NCBI GenBank assembly: GCA_035762175.1
Contig: DASTPP010000221.1
Coordinates: 1-25,326 of the forward strand
Origin: DASTPP01 sp035762175
GTDB lineage: Bacteria > Myxococcota_A > Polyangia > Polyangiales > Polyangiaceae
DNA: 25,326 nucleotides
Direction: 5' to 3'
Shown here: positions 14,890 to 22,520 of the stretch, in pieces
Layout: each line of letters begins with the position of its first letter
Numbering within the stretch: the stretch's first letter is position 1
The notes under the pieces: model-generated
What the model was told of the DNA's origin: nothing
The model's input: only the letters and a program-made list of their open reading frames with translations
Database searches by the model: none
Position numbers and translations under genes: made by a program

Positions 14890-16374
14890 TCAGCGCAGCG
14901 CCCCCGTCCCCGACGCCCGGCCCCGCCAGGGCGGCAGCTTGACGACGACGCGCGTGCCGGCGCCGGGGCTCGAGTCGATCTGGATCGAGCCCTGGTGCTG
15001 GTCGACGATCTTGCGCACGATGGCGAGGCCGAGCCCGGTGCCCGCCTCTTTGGTGGTGAAGAAGGGGTCGAACACGCTCTCGAGCACCTGCGGGTCGATG
15101 CCCGGGCCGTCGTCGGCGACCTCGAAGCCGGGGGCGTCGCCGGCGCGCACGCGCACCACGATCGCGCCGCCCTCGCGCAGCGCGTCGCGGCCGTTGGCGA
15201 TGAGGTTGAGCAGCACCTGCTTGAGCTTCTCGGCGTCGCCGGCGGCGACCGCGCCGGGCTCGGCCTCGTGCGAGAGGGCGATGCGGCGCTCGGCCAGGGC
15301 CTCGGCCTCGAGGCGCGCGACGCCCTCGACGAGCTCGCCGAGGTCGACCGGGGCGAGCTCGATGCCGCGGGGCCGCGCCAGCTCGAGGAACTCGGTGAGC
15401 AGCCGCTCGAGCCGCCGGATCTCGGTCTCGACGATGGAGACGCGCTGGCGCATCGTCGCCTTGCCCTCGTGCTCGAGCCGCTCGATGGCGCGGGCGAGCA
15501 GGTGCAGCTGCAGGACGGCGGCGTTCAGCGGGTTGCGGATCTCGTGCGCCAGCCCCAGCGCGAGCGAGCCCATGGCCGAGAGCGCCTCGGCCTCGGCGGC
15601 GCGCTTCTCGAGCGCGCGCCGCTCGGTCACGTCGATGCCGATGCCGTAGACGAGGTCGCCCGGCCCCTCGTCCGAGCGCACCGCCGACAGGTGCCAGCGC
15701 ACGCGCCGCGCCGGCGTCGCCCCGCCCCCGTCGACGAAGCCCGCCTCGACCTCGACCGTGCCCGCCCCCTGCCGCGCCTCGTCGAGCGCGTGCGCCAGGC
15801 GCTCGCGGTCGGCCTCGGCGACCCAGCTCGCGAGCAGCAGGCGGCCGACCGCGGCGGGCACCCCCGGCGCCGTCATCTCGGCGACGCGCGGGTTGAAGAG
15901 CGCGAGGCGCCCCTCGCGGTCGACCGCCACGATGAGCACCCCGGCCGTCTCGATGAGCGCCCGCTGGCGCCGCTCGAGCTCTTGCCGCTCGCGCTTGAGC
16001 TGCACCTTGGCGAAGGCCTGCTCGACGGTCGAGATGAGCTCTTCGGGCCGGTACGACTTCAGCAAAAAGGCGAAGGCCCCGGCCTGCAGCGCCGCGATGG
16101 CGCTGTCGACCGTCGCGAAGCCCGTGATGAGCACCACCTCGCCGAGCGGCGCGGCCGCCCGGAGCGCCCGCACGAGCTGCACCCCGTTCGCGTCGGGCAG
16201 CTTGACGTCGACGAGCGCGACGTCGAAGCCCCGCTCGCGGGCCACCCGCTCGGCCTCGAGGCCGCTCACCACGGTGCTGACGCGGGCGCCGAGGCCCGAC
16301 GAGCCCTCGAGCACGTCGCGCAGGTTCTCGGCGAGGGAGGTGTTGTCGTCGACGATGAGGATGCGGGCGGCCAT
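14890..16374 (-). CDS. Receiver-PAS-histidine kinase hybrid
   Basis: 494 residues. An N-terminal receiver domain (about 1-120) has RILIVDDN, phospho-acceptor Asp56 in VALVDVKLPD, a conserved ITGFAT segment and the Lys of FLLKSY. A PAS-like domain (about 135-255) follows, with IVAVDREGRLALFNPRVAEMT and YGIGIDVTERR at its end. The HisKA domain has the phospho-acceptor His277 in GLAHEIRNPLNAA. The ATPase domain shows KLKQVLLNLIANGRDAL (N box), VADDGPGID (G1), FDPFFTTKEAGTGLGLAIVRKIV (F and G2 boxes). The protein is cytoplasmic: no membrane segments are seen. The receiver may modulate the kinase's own activity, and the output regulator is not nearby. The ATG was chosen at the start of the receiver; longer frames run into obg. 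Confidence 0.93.
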   Translation of the reverse strand: MAARILIVDDNTSLAENLRDVLEGSSGLGARVSTVVSGLEAERVARERGFDVALVDVKLPDANGVQLVRALRAAAPLGEVVLITGFATVDSAIAALQAGAFAFLLKSYRPEELISTVEQAFAKVQLKRERQELERRQRALIETAGVLIVAVDREGRLALFNPRVAEMTAPGVPAAVGRLLLASWVAEADRERLAHALDEARQGAGTVEVEAGFVDGGGATPARRVRWHLSAVRSDEGPGDLVYGIGIDVTERRALEKRAAEAEALSAMGSLALGLAHEIRNPLNAAVLQLHLLARAIERLEHEGKATMRQRVSIVETEIRRLERLLTEFLELARPRGIELAPVDLGELVEGVARLEAEALAERRIALSHEAEPGAVAAGDAEKLKQVLLNLIANGRDALREGGAIVVRVRAGDAPGFEVADDGPGIDPQVLESVFDPFFTTKEAGTGLGLAIVRKIVDQHQGSIQIDSSPGAGTRVVVKLPPWRGRASGTGALR

Positions 16375-16418
16375 GGGGCGGGGGGGGCGCGGGGCGGGGG
16401 CCCGGCGGGGCCCGGTTG

Positions 16419-16440
16419 ATGGTAGGAGACGAGCTACCAT
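16419..16440. promoter_or_regulatory. Dyad spanning the obg ribosome binding site and start codon
   Basis: ATGGTAG (16419-16425) and CTACCAT (16434-16440) are perfect 7-bp arms; the loop GAGACGAG carries most of the Shine-Dalgarno sequence (GGAG, 16425-16428). The first two bases of the obg ATG (16439) are in the stem. It could be an RNA hairpin controlling Obg translation or a DNA operator for the divergent pair. Confidence 0.5.
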
Positions 16441-18112
16441 GAGATTCGTCGATTCTTGCCGGGTACGTGTGGTCGCCGGCGACGGGGGCAATGGGGTCGT
16501 GGCGTTTCGGCGCGAAAAATACGTGCCCTTCGGCGGCCCCTCGGGCGGCGACGGGGGCCGGGGCGGCGACGTCCTCTTCGTCGTCGACCCGGGCCTGTCC
16601 ACCCTGCTCGACGTCCTCTACGCCGCGACGCTGCGCGCCGAGCGGGGCGAGCACGGCCAGGGCTCCGACTGCTACGGGCGCCAGGGCGCCGACCTCGAGG
16701 TCCGCGTCCCCCCCGGCACCCAGGTCTTCGACGAGGCCACGGGCGAGCTGCTCTTCGATCTGACCGAGCACCACCAGCGCGTCGTCGTGGCCAAGGGCGG
16801 CAAGGGGGGGCGGGGCAACATCCACTTCGCTACCCCCTACGACCGCGCCCCCCGCAAGGCCGAACCCGGGCAGCCCGGCGAAGACAAGCAGCTGCGGCTC
16901 GAGCTCAAGGTGCTCGCCGACGTGGGGTTGCTCGGCTTCCCCAACGTCGGCAAGAGCACGCTCATCTCGGCCGTCTCGCGCGCCCGGCCCAAGATCGCCG
17001 ACTACCCCTTCACGACCCTCACCCCCAACCTCGGCGTCGTCCGCGTCGGCGAGGGCTCGAGCTTCGTGCTCGCCGACATCCCCGGGCTGATCCCCGGGGC
17101 GAGCGAGGGGGCCGGGCTCGGGGTCCAATTTCTCAAGCACGTCGAGCGCACCCGCGCGCTCTTGCACCTCGTCACCCTCGACCCGGGCGAGGGGCGCGAG
17201 CCGCTCGCCGACTACCGCGCGCTGCGCCACGAGCTCGAGGCCTTCAGCGAAGAGCTCGCCTCCCGCCCCGAGCTCGTCGCCCTCGCCAAGGCCGACCTGC
17301 CCGAGGTGCGCGAGGCCTACGGCCCGCTGCGCGAGGCGTTCCGGCGCGAGGGCGTCGAGCTGCGCCTGCTCTCGGCCGCGACGGGCGAGGGCGTCACCGA
17401 GTGCATGCGGGCGCTCTGGCAGCTCTTGTCCGAGGCGCCGAAGCCGGGCGTCACGCACCCGACGGGCAGGCCGAAGCGCAAGGCGCGGCACCCGAAGGCC
17501 GAGGGGCCCGAGGCGGACGCGCCGGGCGGGGCGGACGACGCGGGCGACGCGGACGAAGCGGACGACGCGGACGAAGCGGACGACGCCGACGAGGCGGACG
17601 ACGCCGACGAGGCGGAGGCTGCCGATGACGCGGAGGCGATGAGCGAGCCCGGCACCGCGGACGAGCCGGCGGCCGCAGCGACCGGGGCGGACGCGACGAA
17701 GGCCGCGAAGGCCGCGAGGGAAGCGAAGGCCACGAGGGCCACGAAGACACCCAGGGCGCCGGGGGCCAGCAAGGCCACGAAAGGCGCGAAGGCGGCGAAG
17801 GCACCGAGAGGCGTGAAAGCGGCGAAGGCCGCGAGGGCGGCGAAGGCGGCGAAGGCGGCGAAGGCGGCGAAGGCACCGAGGGGGGCGAAGGCCGCGAAGG
17901 CGAAGGCGGCGACGTCAGGGGAGGCGGCGCGAGCGACGAAGGCCCCGACGTTGGCGAAGGCCGCGAAGACCGCAAGGGCGGCGAAGGCGGCCAAGGCGGC
18001 GAGCGCGACGAAGACCGCGAGGGCGAAGAAGCCGGCCAAGGCGACGACGAAGGCGGGGGCGGCGAAGGCGGCGAAGCGAGCGAAGAAGGGGGCGAAGCCG
18101 GCGCGGCGCTGA
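16439..18112 (+). CDS. obg: Obg GTPase with long acidic and histone H1-like C-terminal tail
   Basis: 557 residues against about 340-430 for usual Obg proteins. Obg binds the large ribosomal subunit and responds to GTP and ppGpp levels. The glycine-rich Obg fold (1-158) starts MRFVDSCRVRVVAGDGGNGVV; the G domain has G1 GFPNVGKST (166-174), G2 YPFTTLTPNLG, G3 DIPGLIPG, and G5-like LSAATGEG. The G4 position reads AKAD (283-286) rather than NKxD. After about residue 335 comes a basic linker (PKRKARHPKAEG), four acidic DADEAD repeats (about 370-393), and about 135 residues rich in Ala and Lys (420-557) like histone H1 or myxobacterial histone-like tails. A GGAG ribosome binding site lies ten bases from the ATG within a hairpin. 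No rplU-rpmA precede it, unlike in many bacteria. Confidence 0.94.
   Translation: MRFVDSCRVRVVAGDGGNGVVAFRREKYVPFGGPSGGDGGRGGDVLFVVDPGLSTLLDVLYAATLRAERGEHGQGSDCYGRQGADLEVRVPPGTQVFDEATGELLFDLTEHHQRVVVAKGGKGGRGNIHFATPYDRAPRKAEPGQPGEDKQLRLELKVLADVGLLGFPNVGKSTLISAVSRARPKIADYPFTTLTPNLGVVRVGEGSSFVLADIPGLIPGASEGAGLGVQFLKHVERTRALLHLVTLDPGEGREPLADYRALRHELEAFSEELASRPELVALAKADLPEVREAYGPLREAFRREGVELRLLSAATGEGVTECMRALWQLLSEAPKPGVTHPTGRPKRKARHPKAEGPEADAPGGADDAGDADEADDADEADDADEADDADEAEAADDAEAMSEPGTADEPAAAATGADATKAAKAAREAKATRATKTPRAPGASKATKGAKAAKAPRGVKAAKAARAAKAAKAAKAAKAPRGAKAAKAKAATSGEAARATKAPTLAKAAKTARAAKAAKAASATKTARAKKPAKATTKAGAAKAAKRAKKGAKPARR
17546..17617. repeat. 18-bp tandem repeat in obg, four copies
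   Basis: Units at 17546, 17564, 17582 and 17600 read GACGC(G/C)GACGA(A/G)GCGGAC (last base G in the final unit) and encode Asp-Ala-Asp-Glu-Ala-Asp. Copies 1-2 and 3-4 form two pairs, suggesting stepwise duplication. Confidence 0.88.
17695..18109. repeat. Imperfect GCGAAGGC(G/C) repeats encoding the Ala/Lys tail of Obg
   Basis: Short repeats of GCGAAGGCG and its variants (for example 17839-17872) encode AKA tripeptides, punctuated by APRG, TRAT and SGEA breaks. Both strands of this stretch stay open because of the repeat composition, so frames seen here on the minus strand are artefacts. Confidence 0.8.
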
Positions 18113-18148
18113 GCGGAGGTGCGGGCCGGGCGACGCTCCGGCCTCCGC
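18113..18148 (+). terminator. Hairpin directly after the obg stop codon
   Basis: GCGGA (18113-18117) pairs with TCCGC (18144-18148), and GGCCGG (18124-18129) pairs with CCGGCC (18138-18143), around an eight-base loop with a one-sided bulge. It starts at the base after the obg TGA. There is no T-tract; it may be a terminator or an mRNA stabiliser. Confidence 0.4.
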
Positions 18149-18204
18149 CGGGCCGCGTCGCCGAGCCGCTAGGCCCCGGCGCCCGCCCGTGCCATGCCCG
18201 GGCC

Positions 18205-20118
18205 ATGCGCCTTCGGCCTCGCGTCGCCTCCGCCGCCCTCGCCGCCGCCCTCGCCGCCCTCGCCTCCTGCGCGTCGCCCGAGCGCGCCCCGGCCCGCTGC
18301 CCGCCGCCGGCCCCCGCCGGGCCCGCCGCCGCGGCGCCCCCTCGGGCCGGCGCCCCCCCGTCGCCCGAGGCGGCCGCCTTCCGCGAGCTCGTCGAGGCCG
18401 AGTGGGAAGAGCGTCTCCGCGAAAACCCCGAGTTTGCGACCTTCATCGGCGACCGGCGCTACAACGACCGGCTGAGCGACGGGTCCGAGGCCGGGGTCGC
18501 GGCGCGCAAGGCGTCCTCGCGGGCGCTGCTGGCCAAGCTCGACGCGATCGACGCGCGGCGGCTCGGCGAAGACGACCGGCTCAACCACGCGCTCTTGCGC
18601 CGCGACGCCGCGCTCGACGTCGAGGGGCAGCGCTTCCCCGAAGAGTACCTGCAGATCTCGCAGCTCGGCGGCGTGCACACGATGCTCGCGACGCTGGCGG
18701 GGGCGATGCCGAAGGACTCGGCGCGCGACTACGAAGACTTTCTCAAGCGGGTCGCGGCGGCCCCGGCGCAGATCGACCACGTCATCGGCTGGCTGCGCAA
18801 GGGCGCGGCGGCCGGCGTCACGCCGCCGCGCGTGACCTTGCGCGAGGTCGGCGCGCAGATCCGCGCGCAGGTGACGGCCGACCCGAAGAAGAGCCCGATC
18901 TTCGTCGCCGCCTTCGAAAACGCGCCGGCGTCGCTCGCGGGGGCCGAGCGGGCGCGGCTCGAGGCGGCGCTCGCCGAGGCGCTCTCGTCGCGGGCCTTCC
19001 CCGCGCTGACGCGGCTCGCCGACTACTTCGTGAAAGAGTACGAGCCGAAGGCCCGCGCCTCGATCGGCATGTCGGCGCTGCCGGACGGGGCGGCGTGGTA
19101 CGCGTTCAACGCCAAGCAGTCGACCACGACCGACCGGACGCCCGACGAGATTCACCAGATCGGGCTCGCCGAGGTCGAGCGCATTCGCGGCGAGATGGAG
19201 AAGGTCAAGGCCGCGGCGGGCTTCCAGGGTACGCTCGACGCGTTCAAGCGGCACGCGCGCTCGGACGCGAAGTTCTTCTACCCCGACCGCGAGTCGATGC
19301 TGCTCGCCTACCGCGCGCTCGGCAAGCGCGTCGACGAGGCGCTGCCCAAGCTCTTCTCGACGCTGCCCCGGCTGCCCTACGGCGTGCAGGCGGTGCCCCC
19401 CTACGAAGAGAAGTCGGCCCCGGCCGCGTTCTACCGCAGCGGCGCGCTCGAGGGCGGGCGGCCCGGGCGCTTCTTCGTCAACACCTACGACCTCAAGTCG
19501 CGCCCGCGCTGGGAGGCCGAGGCGCTGCTCTTGCACGAGGCGGTGCCGGGCCACCACCTGCAGCTCGCGGTCGCGCAAGAGCTGACGGGGCTGCCCAAGT
19601 TCCGCGCGTACGGCGGCTACGGCGCCTACGGCGAGGGCTGGGGCCTCTACAGCGAGTCGCTCGGCGAAGAGCTCGGCTTCTACGCCGACCCGTACGCCAA
19701 GTTCGGGCGCCTGACCTTCGAGATGTGGCGCGCGGTGCGCCTGGTGGTCGACACCGGCCTGCACCACCAAGGCTGGGCGCGCGAGCAGGCCCTCGCCTAC
19801 TTCCGGGCCCAGACGGGCAAGTCGCAGCACGAGACCGAGGTCGAGGTCGACCGGTATATCGTCATCCCCGGGCAGGCGCTCTCGTACAAGATCGGCGAGC
19901 TCAAGCTGAAAGAGCTCCGGGCGCACGCGACGCGCGAGCTCGGCGAGCGCTTCGACGTGCGGGCCTTCCACGCGGTGGTGCTGGGGGCCGGGCCGCTGCC
20001 GCTCGACGTGCTCGAGGCGCGGGTGCGCGCCTGGGTCGGGGCGCAGAAGGGCGCGGGGCGGCAGACGGGCGCCCCGCCGGGCCCCGAGGGGGTAGCCAAG
20101 GCGGGCGAGATCCGCTAA
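18205..20118 (+). CDS. DUF885-family lipoprotein, putative metallopeptidase
   Basis: 637 residues. The N-terminus has a signal sequence ending in a lipobox (LASC, Cys22), so the mature protein is probably a lipoprotein outside the inner membrane. A Pro/Ala-rich linker (about 25-53) is followed by the DUF885 body. The C-terminal half holds HEAVPGHH (His444, Glu445, His449) and GEGWGLY with Glu477 about 30 residues later. This HExxxH-plus-Glu arrangement is typical of DUF885 and related to M32/M3-like gluzincin folds, predicting a zinc peptidase. Further family phrases include FNAKQSTTTDRTPDEIHQIGL, RFFVNTYDL and YIVIPGQALSYKIGELK. The substrate is unknown. It follows obg by 92 nt and precedes prfB by 13 nt, possibly on one transcript. 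Confidence 0.9.
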   Translation: MRLRPRVASAALAAALAALASCASPERAPARCPPPAPAGPAAAAPPRAGAPPSPEAAAFRELVEAEWEERLRENPEFATFIGDRRYNDRLSDGSEAGVAARKASSRALLAKLDAIDARRLGEDDRLNHALLRRDAALDVEGQRFPEEYLQISQLGGVHTMLATLAGAMPKDSARDYEDFLKRVAAAPAQIDHVIGWLRKGAAAGVTPPRVTLREVGAQIRAQVTADPKKSPIFVAAFENAPASLAGAERARLEAALAEALSSRAFPALTRLADYFVKEYEPKARASIGMSALPDGAAWYAFNAKQSTTTDRTPDEIHQIGLAEVERIRGEMEKVKAAAGFQGTLDAFKRHARSDAKFFYPDRESMLLAYRALGKRVDEALPKLFSTLPRLPYGVQAVPPYEEKSAPAAFYRSGALEGGRPGRFFVNTYDLKSRPRWEAEALLLHEAVPGHHLQLAVAQELTGLPKFRAYGGYGAYGEGWGLYSESLGEELGFYADPYAKFGRLTFEMWRAVRLVVDTGLHHQGWAREQALAYFRAQTGKSQHETEVEVDRYIVIPGQALSYKIGELKLKELRAHATRELGERFDVRAFHAVVLGAGPLPLDVLEARVRAWVGAQKGAGRQTGAPPGPEGVAKAGEIR

Positions 20119-20131
20119 ACCCAGGGGCACT

Positions 20132-21278
20132 ATGATCTCTGAGACTCGCGACCGACTGTCCGACCTCGCACGGCGCCTCGAGGCGCTAAGGGGGTATCTT
20201 TGACGTCCCGCGATTGAAGCGGCACCTCGAAGAGCTCAACGCCGAGGCGAGCGACCCCAAACTGTGGAATGACCCCGCCCTCGCGCAGAAGACCCTGCGC
20301 AAGCGGGCCGAGGTCGAGGGCAAGATCTCGCTCGTCGAGCGGCTCTCGAAAGACATCAGCGACGCGGTCGAGCTCTTCGAGCTCGCCGAGGCCGAGGGCG
20401 ACAAGGCGACGCTCGAAGACCTCGCCGCGCAGGCGACCGCGCTCGAGGGGCGCGTGCGCCAGGCCGAGCTCGAGCGCATGCTCTCGGGCCCGGTCGACCA
20501 CGCGAGCGCCATCTTGAGCCTGCACCCGGGCTCGGGCGGCCAAGACGCCAAGGGCTGGGCCTTCGAGATGGTGCGCATGTACAGCCGCTGGGCCGAGGCG
20601 CACGGCTACAAGGTCGAGATCGTCGACTTTCAGCCCTCCGAAGAGAACGGCAACGAGTGCATCGACGGCGCGGCCCTGCGCATCGAGGGCCCCAACGTCT
20701 ACGGCTTTCTGCGCTCCGAGATGGGGGTGCACCGCTTCGTGCGCATCTCGCCCTACGACTCGCAGGGCCGGCGGCAGACCGCCTTCGTCGCCGTCGACGT
20801 GACGCCCGACATCGAGGACGAGATCAACATCGAGGTCAAGCCCGAAGAGTACGAGATCACGACGATGCGCGCCGGCGGCAAGGGCGGCCAGAACGTCAAC
20901 AAGGTCGAGACGGCGGTGCGCCTCAAGCACCTGCCGACGGGCATCAACATCGTCTGCCGCGCCGAGCGCAGCCAGCACCAGAACCGGGCGATGGCGCTCA
21001 AGATGCTCAAGGCGAAGCTCTACGACCTCGAGATGCGCAAGCGCGAAGACGCCGCCTCGGCCGCCGCCGCCGCCAAGACCGACATCGCCTGGGGCAACCA
21101 GATTCGCTCGTACGTCGAGATGCCCTACCGCCTCGTCAAAGATCTGCGCACCGGCCAGCAGACGGGCGACATTCAGGCCGTGCTCGACGGCGCCCTCGAC
21201 CCCTTCATCGAGTCGTACCTGCTCGCGGCCGCGGGCGGCACGCTCAAAAAAGGGGGCGCGCTCGAAGACGTCGAGTGA
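20132..21278 (+). CDS. prfB: Peptide chain release factor 2, with programmed +1 frameshift
   Basis: The gene is two frames joined by a ribosomal frameshift: 20132-20200 (23 codons) and 20202-21278, giving 381 residues. RF2 releases peptides at UGA and UAA on the ribosome. The ATG has an AGGGG ribosome binding site four bases upstream. The second frame carries the peptidyl-tRNA hydrolysis motif GGQ (251-253, in AGGKGGQNVNKVETAV) and the RF2 core LHPGSGGQDAKGWA. The stop-codon recognition tripeptide is SPY (206-208) where E. coli RF2 has SPF. Automated calls that ignore frameshifting would start at the TTG at 20214 and lose 27 residues. It begins 13 nt after the DUF885 gene. Confidence 0.96.
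20189..20204 (+). promoter_or_regulatory. prfB autoregulatory +1 frameshift site
   Basis: AGGGGGTATCTTTGAC contains the internal Shine-Dalgarno-like AGGGGG, a three-base spacer, the slippery CTT and the in-frame stop TGA (20201-20203) followed by C. As in the known prfB mechanism, low RF2 causes a pause at UGA and a shift from CTT to TTT, so RF2 controls its own synthesis. The site matches the E. coli site as I remember it. Confidence 0.96.
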
Positions 21279-21397
21279 GCCCCCGGGCGGCGCCCCGAGC
21301 GCGCACCGCCCCTTCGAAAGCCCCGCGGGGCGCGCCGGCGGCCGGGCAGCATGGGCCGGCGGCGCCCCCCCCTCGCGTCGTCAGAGAGGTTCGCCGC

Positions 21398-22507
21398 ATG
21401 TTGCATCAGCGCCCTTGGGGGTCGGGTTGGCACTGGGCCTTCGCCGCCGTCGCCTCGATCGTCGGCACCTCCGCCGCCCTGCTCGCGCCCTCGGCCTCCG
21501 CGCGCTTCGTGCCGAACCTGCCCCGGCTCGGCCTCGCCGACCGCCTCGGCCTGCCCGCGGCGAACGCCGCCCCGGCCGCCCCCGCGGCCCCCGCGCTGCC
21601 CCGCCTCATCGGCCCGGTCTCGCCCGAGCTGCGCGCCAAGGGCTACAACGACTGCTTCCTGCCCGACCCCGGCCCCGGCGCCTACCTGCCTTACCGCCCC
21701 GGCCCCGTCGGCGGCCGCCTCTTTCTGCCCAAAGAGGGCGGGCACACCGACGACTTCGGCTACGACGTGCTCGTGCACTTTCACGGCGCCGAGCCGGTGC
21801 GCAAGACGCTCGTGCAGGTGAGCGAGGGCCTCGTCTACCTCGGCATCGACCTCGGCATCGCCAGCGGCCCTTACGAGAAGGCCTACGAGAACCCCCAGAC
21901 CTTCGCCTACCTGCGCGCGGGCGTCGAAAAGACCCTGCGCGCCCACGCGGGCGACGAGCGCGCGCACATTCGCCACCTCGGCCTCTCCGCCTGGAGCGCC
22001 GGCTACGGCGCCGTCAACGCCGTTCTGCGCCACCATGCCGCCTCGGTCGACGCCGTCGTCTTGCTCGACGGCCTGCACGCCGACTTCTCGCCCGAGAACA
22101 AGCCTCGCACCAGCCTCGACTCGCTCACGGCCACGCACCTCGCGCCCACCTTCGCCTTCGCCCAGGCGGCCCTGCGCGGCGAGAAGATCTTCTTCTTCTC
22201 GCACTCGCACATCGACCCCGTCGACTACGCCTCGACGGCCCGCACCGGCGAGCTCTTGCTCGCCATGCTCGGGCTCGAAAAGACCCCCGTCCCCGACGCG
22301 GCCGCGGCCCACCCCTTCGGCCTGCGCGCCTTCGTCGACGAGAAGGGCTTTCACCTGCGCGACTACGGCGGCCACAACGAGCACGCCCACTGCGCTCACA
22401 CGCGCTTCGTCGAAGAGCCCCTCGTCGATCTGCTCGCCCCCGCCTGGCAGACGCCCCGCGCCGCCCGCGCCGACGAGCCGCCGGCCGAGCCCGCCCCGCC
22501 GGGCTGA
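21398..22507 (+). CDS. Secreted hydrolase-like protein (possible alpha/beta fold)
   Basis: 369 residues. An N-terminal signal peptide is likely: a basic start, a hydrophobic stretch at about 13-30 (AFAAVASIVGTSAALLA), and a possible cleavage after PSASA. The mature body begins with a Pro/Ala-rich stretch. It then has a strand pattern suggestive of an alpha/beta hydrolase: YDVLVHFHGAEPV, HLGLSAWSAGYGAVNAVL (nucleophile-elbow-like W-S200-A-G), VDAVVLLDGLHADF (possible acid), and a late His-rich DYGGHNEHAHCAH (possible catalytic His). The nucleophile motif is not a perfect GxSxG, so the assignment is tentative. No substrate can be named. ATG 21398 has GAGAGG upstream. It is 119 nt after prfB and convergent with the hemerythrin-like gene, whose stop is nine bases away. 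Confidence 0.75.
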   Translation: MLHQRPWGSGWHWAFAAVASIVGTSAALLAPSASARFVPNLPRLGLADRLGLPAANAAPAAPAAPALPRLIGPVSPELRAKGYNDCFLPDPGPGAYLPYRPGPVGGRLFLPKEGGHTDDFGYDVLVHFHGAEPVRKTLVQVSEGLVYLGIDLGIASGPYEKAYENPQTFAYLRAGVEKTLRAHAGDERAHIRHLGLSAWSAGYGAVNAVLRHHAASVDAVVLLDGLHADFSPENKPRTSLDSLTATHLAPTFAFAQAALRGEKIFFFSHSHIDPVDYASTARTGELLLAMLGLEKTPVPDAAAAHPFGLRAFVDEKGFHLRDYGGHNEHAHCAHTRFVEEPLVDLLAPAWQTPRAARADEPPAEPAPPG

Positions 22508-22520
22508 GCGGCGCGCTCAG
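22504..22520. terminator. Compact dyad joining two convergent stop codons
   Basis: CTGAGCG (22504-22510) and CGCTCAG (22514-22520) are perfect 7-bp arms around GCG. The left arm holds the TGA of the hydrolase gene, and the right arm holds the reverse-strand TGA of the hemerythrin-like gene. It may act as a minimal bidirectional terminator, although the stem is short and lacks a T-tract. Confidence 0.35.

Noticed and set aside
17451..18446. Minus-strand Ser/Pro/Arg-rich and Ala/Phe-rich frames opposite the obg tail
   Set aside because: They arise from the Ala/Lys repeat composition of the sense strand and have no start signals or domain features.
20657..22507. Single 616-residue protein joining the prfB 3' region and the hydrolase gene
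   Set aside because: The first 247 codons are an out-of-frame reading of prfB; the real start at 21398 has a ribosome binding site and a signal peptide.
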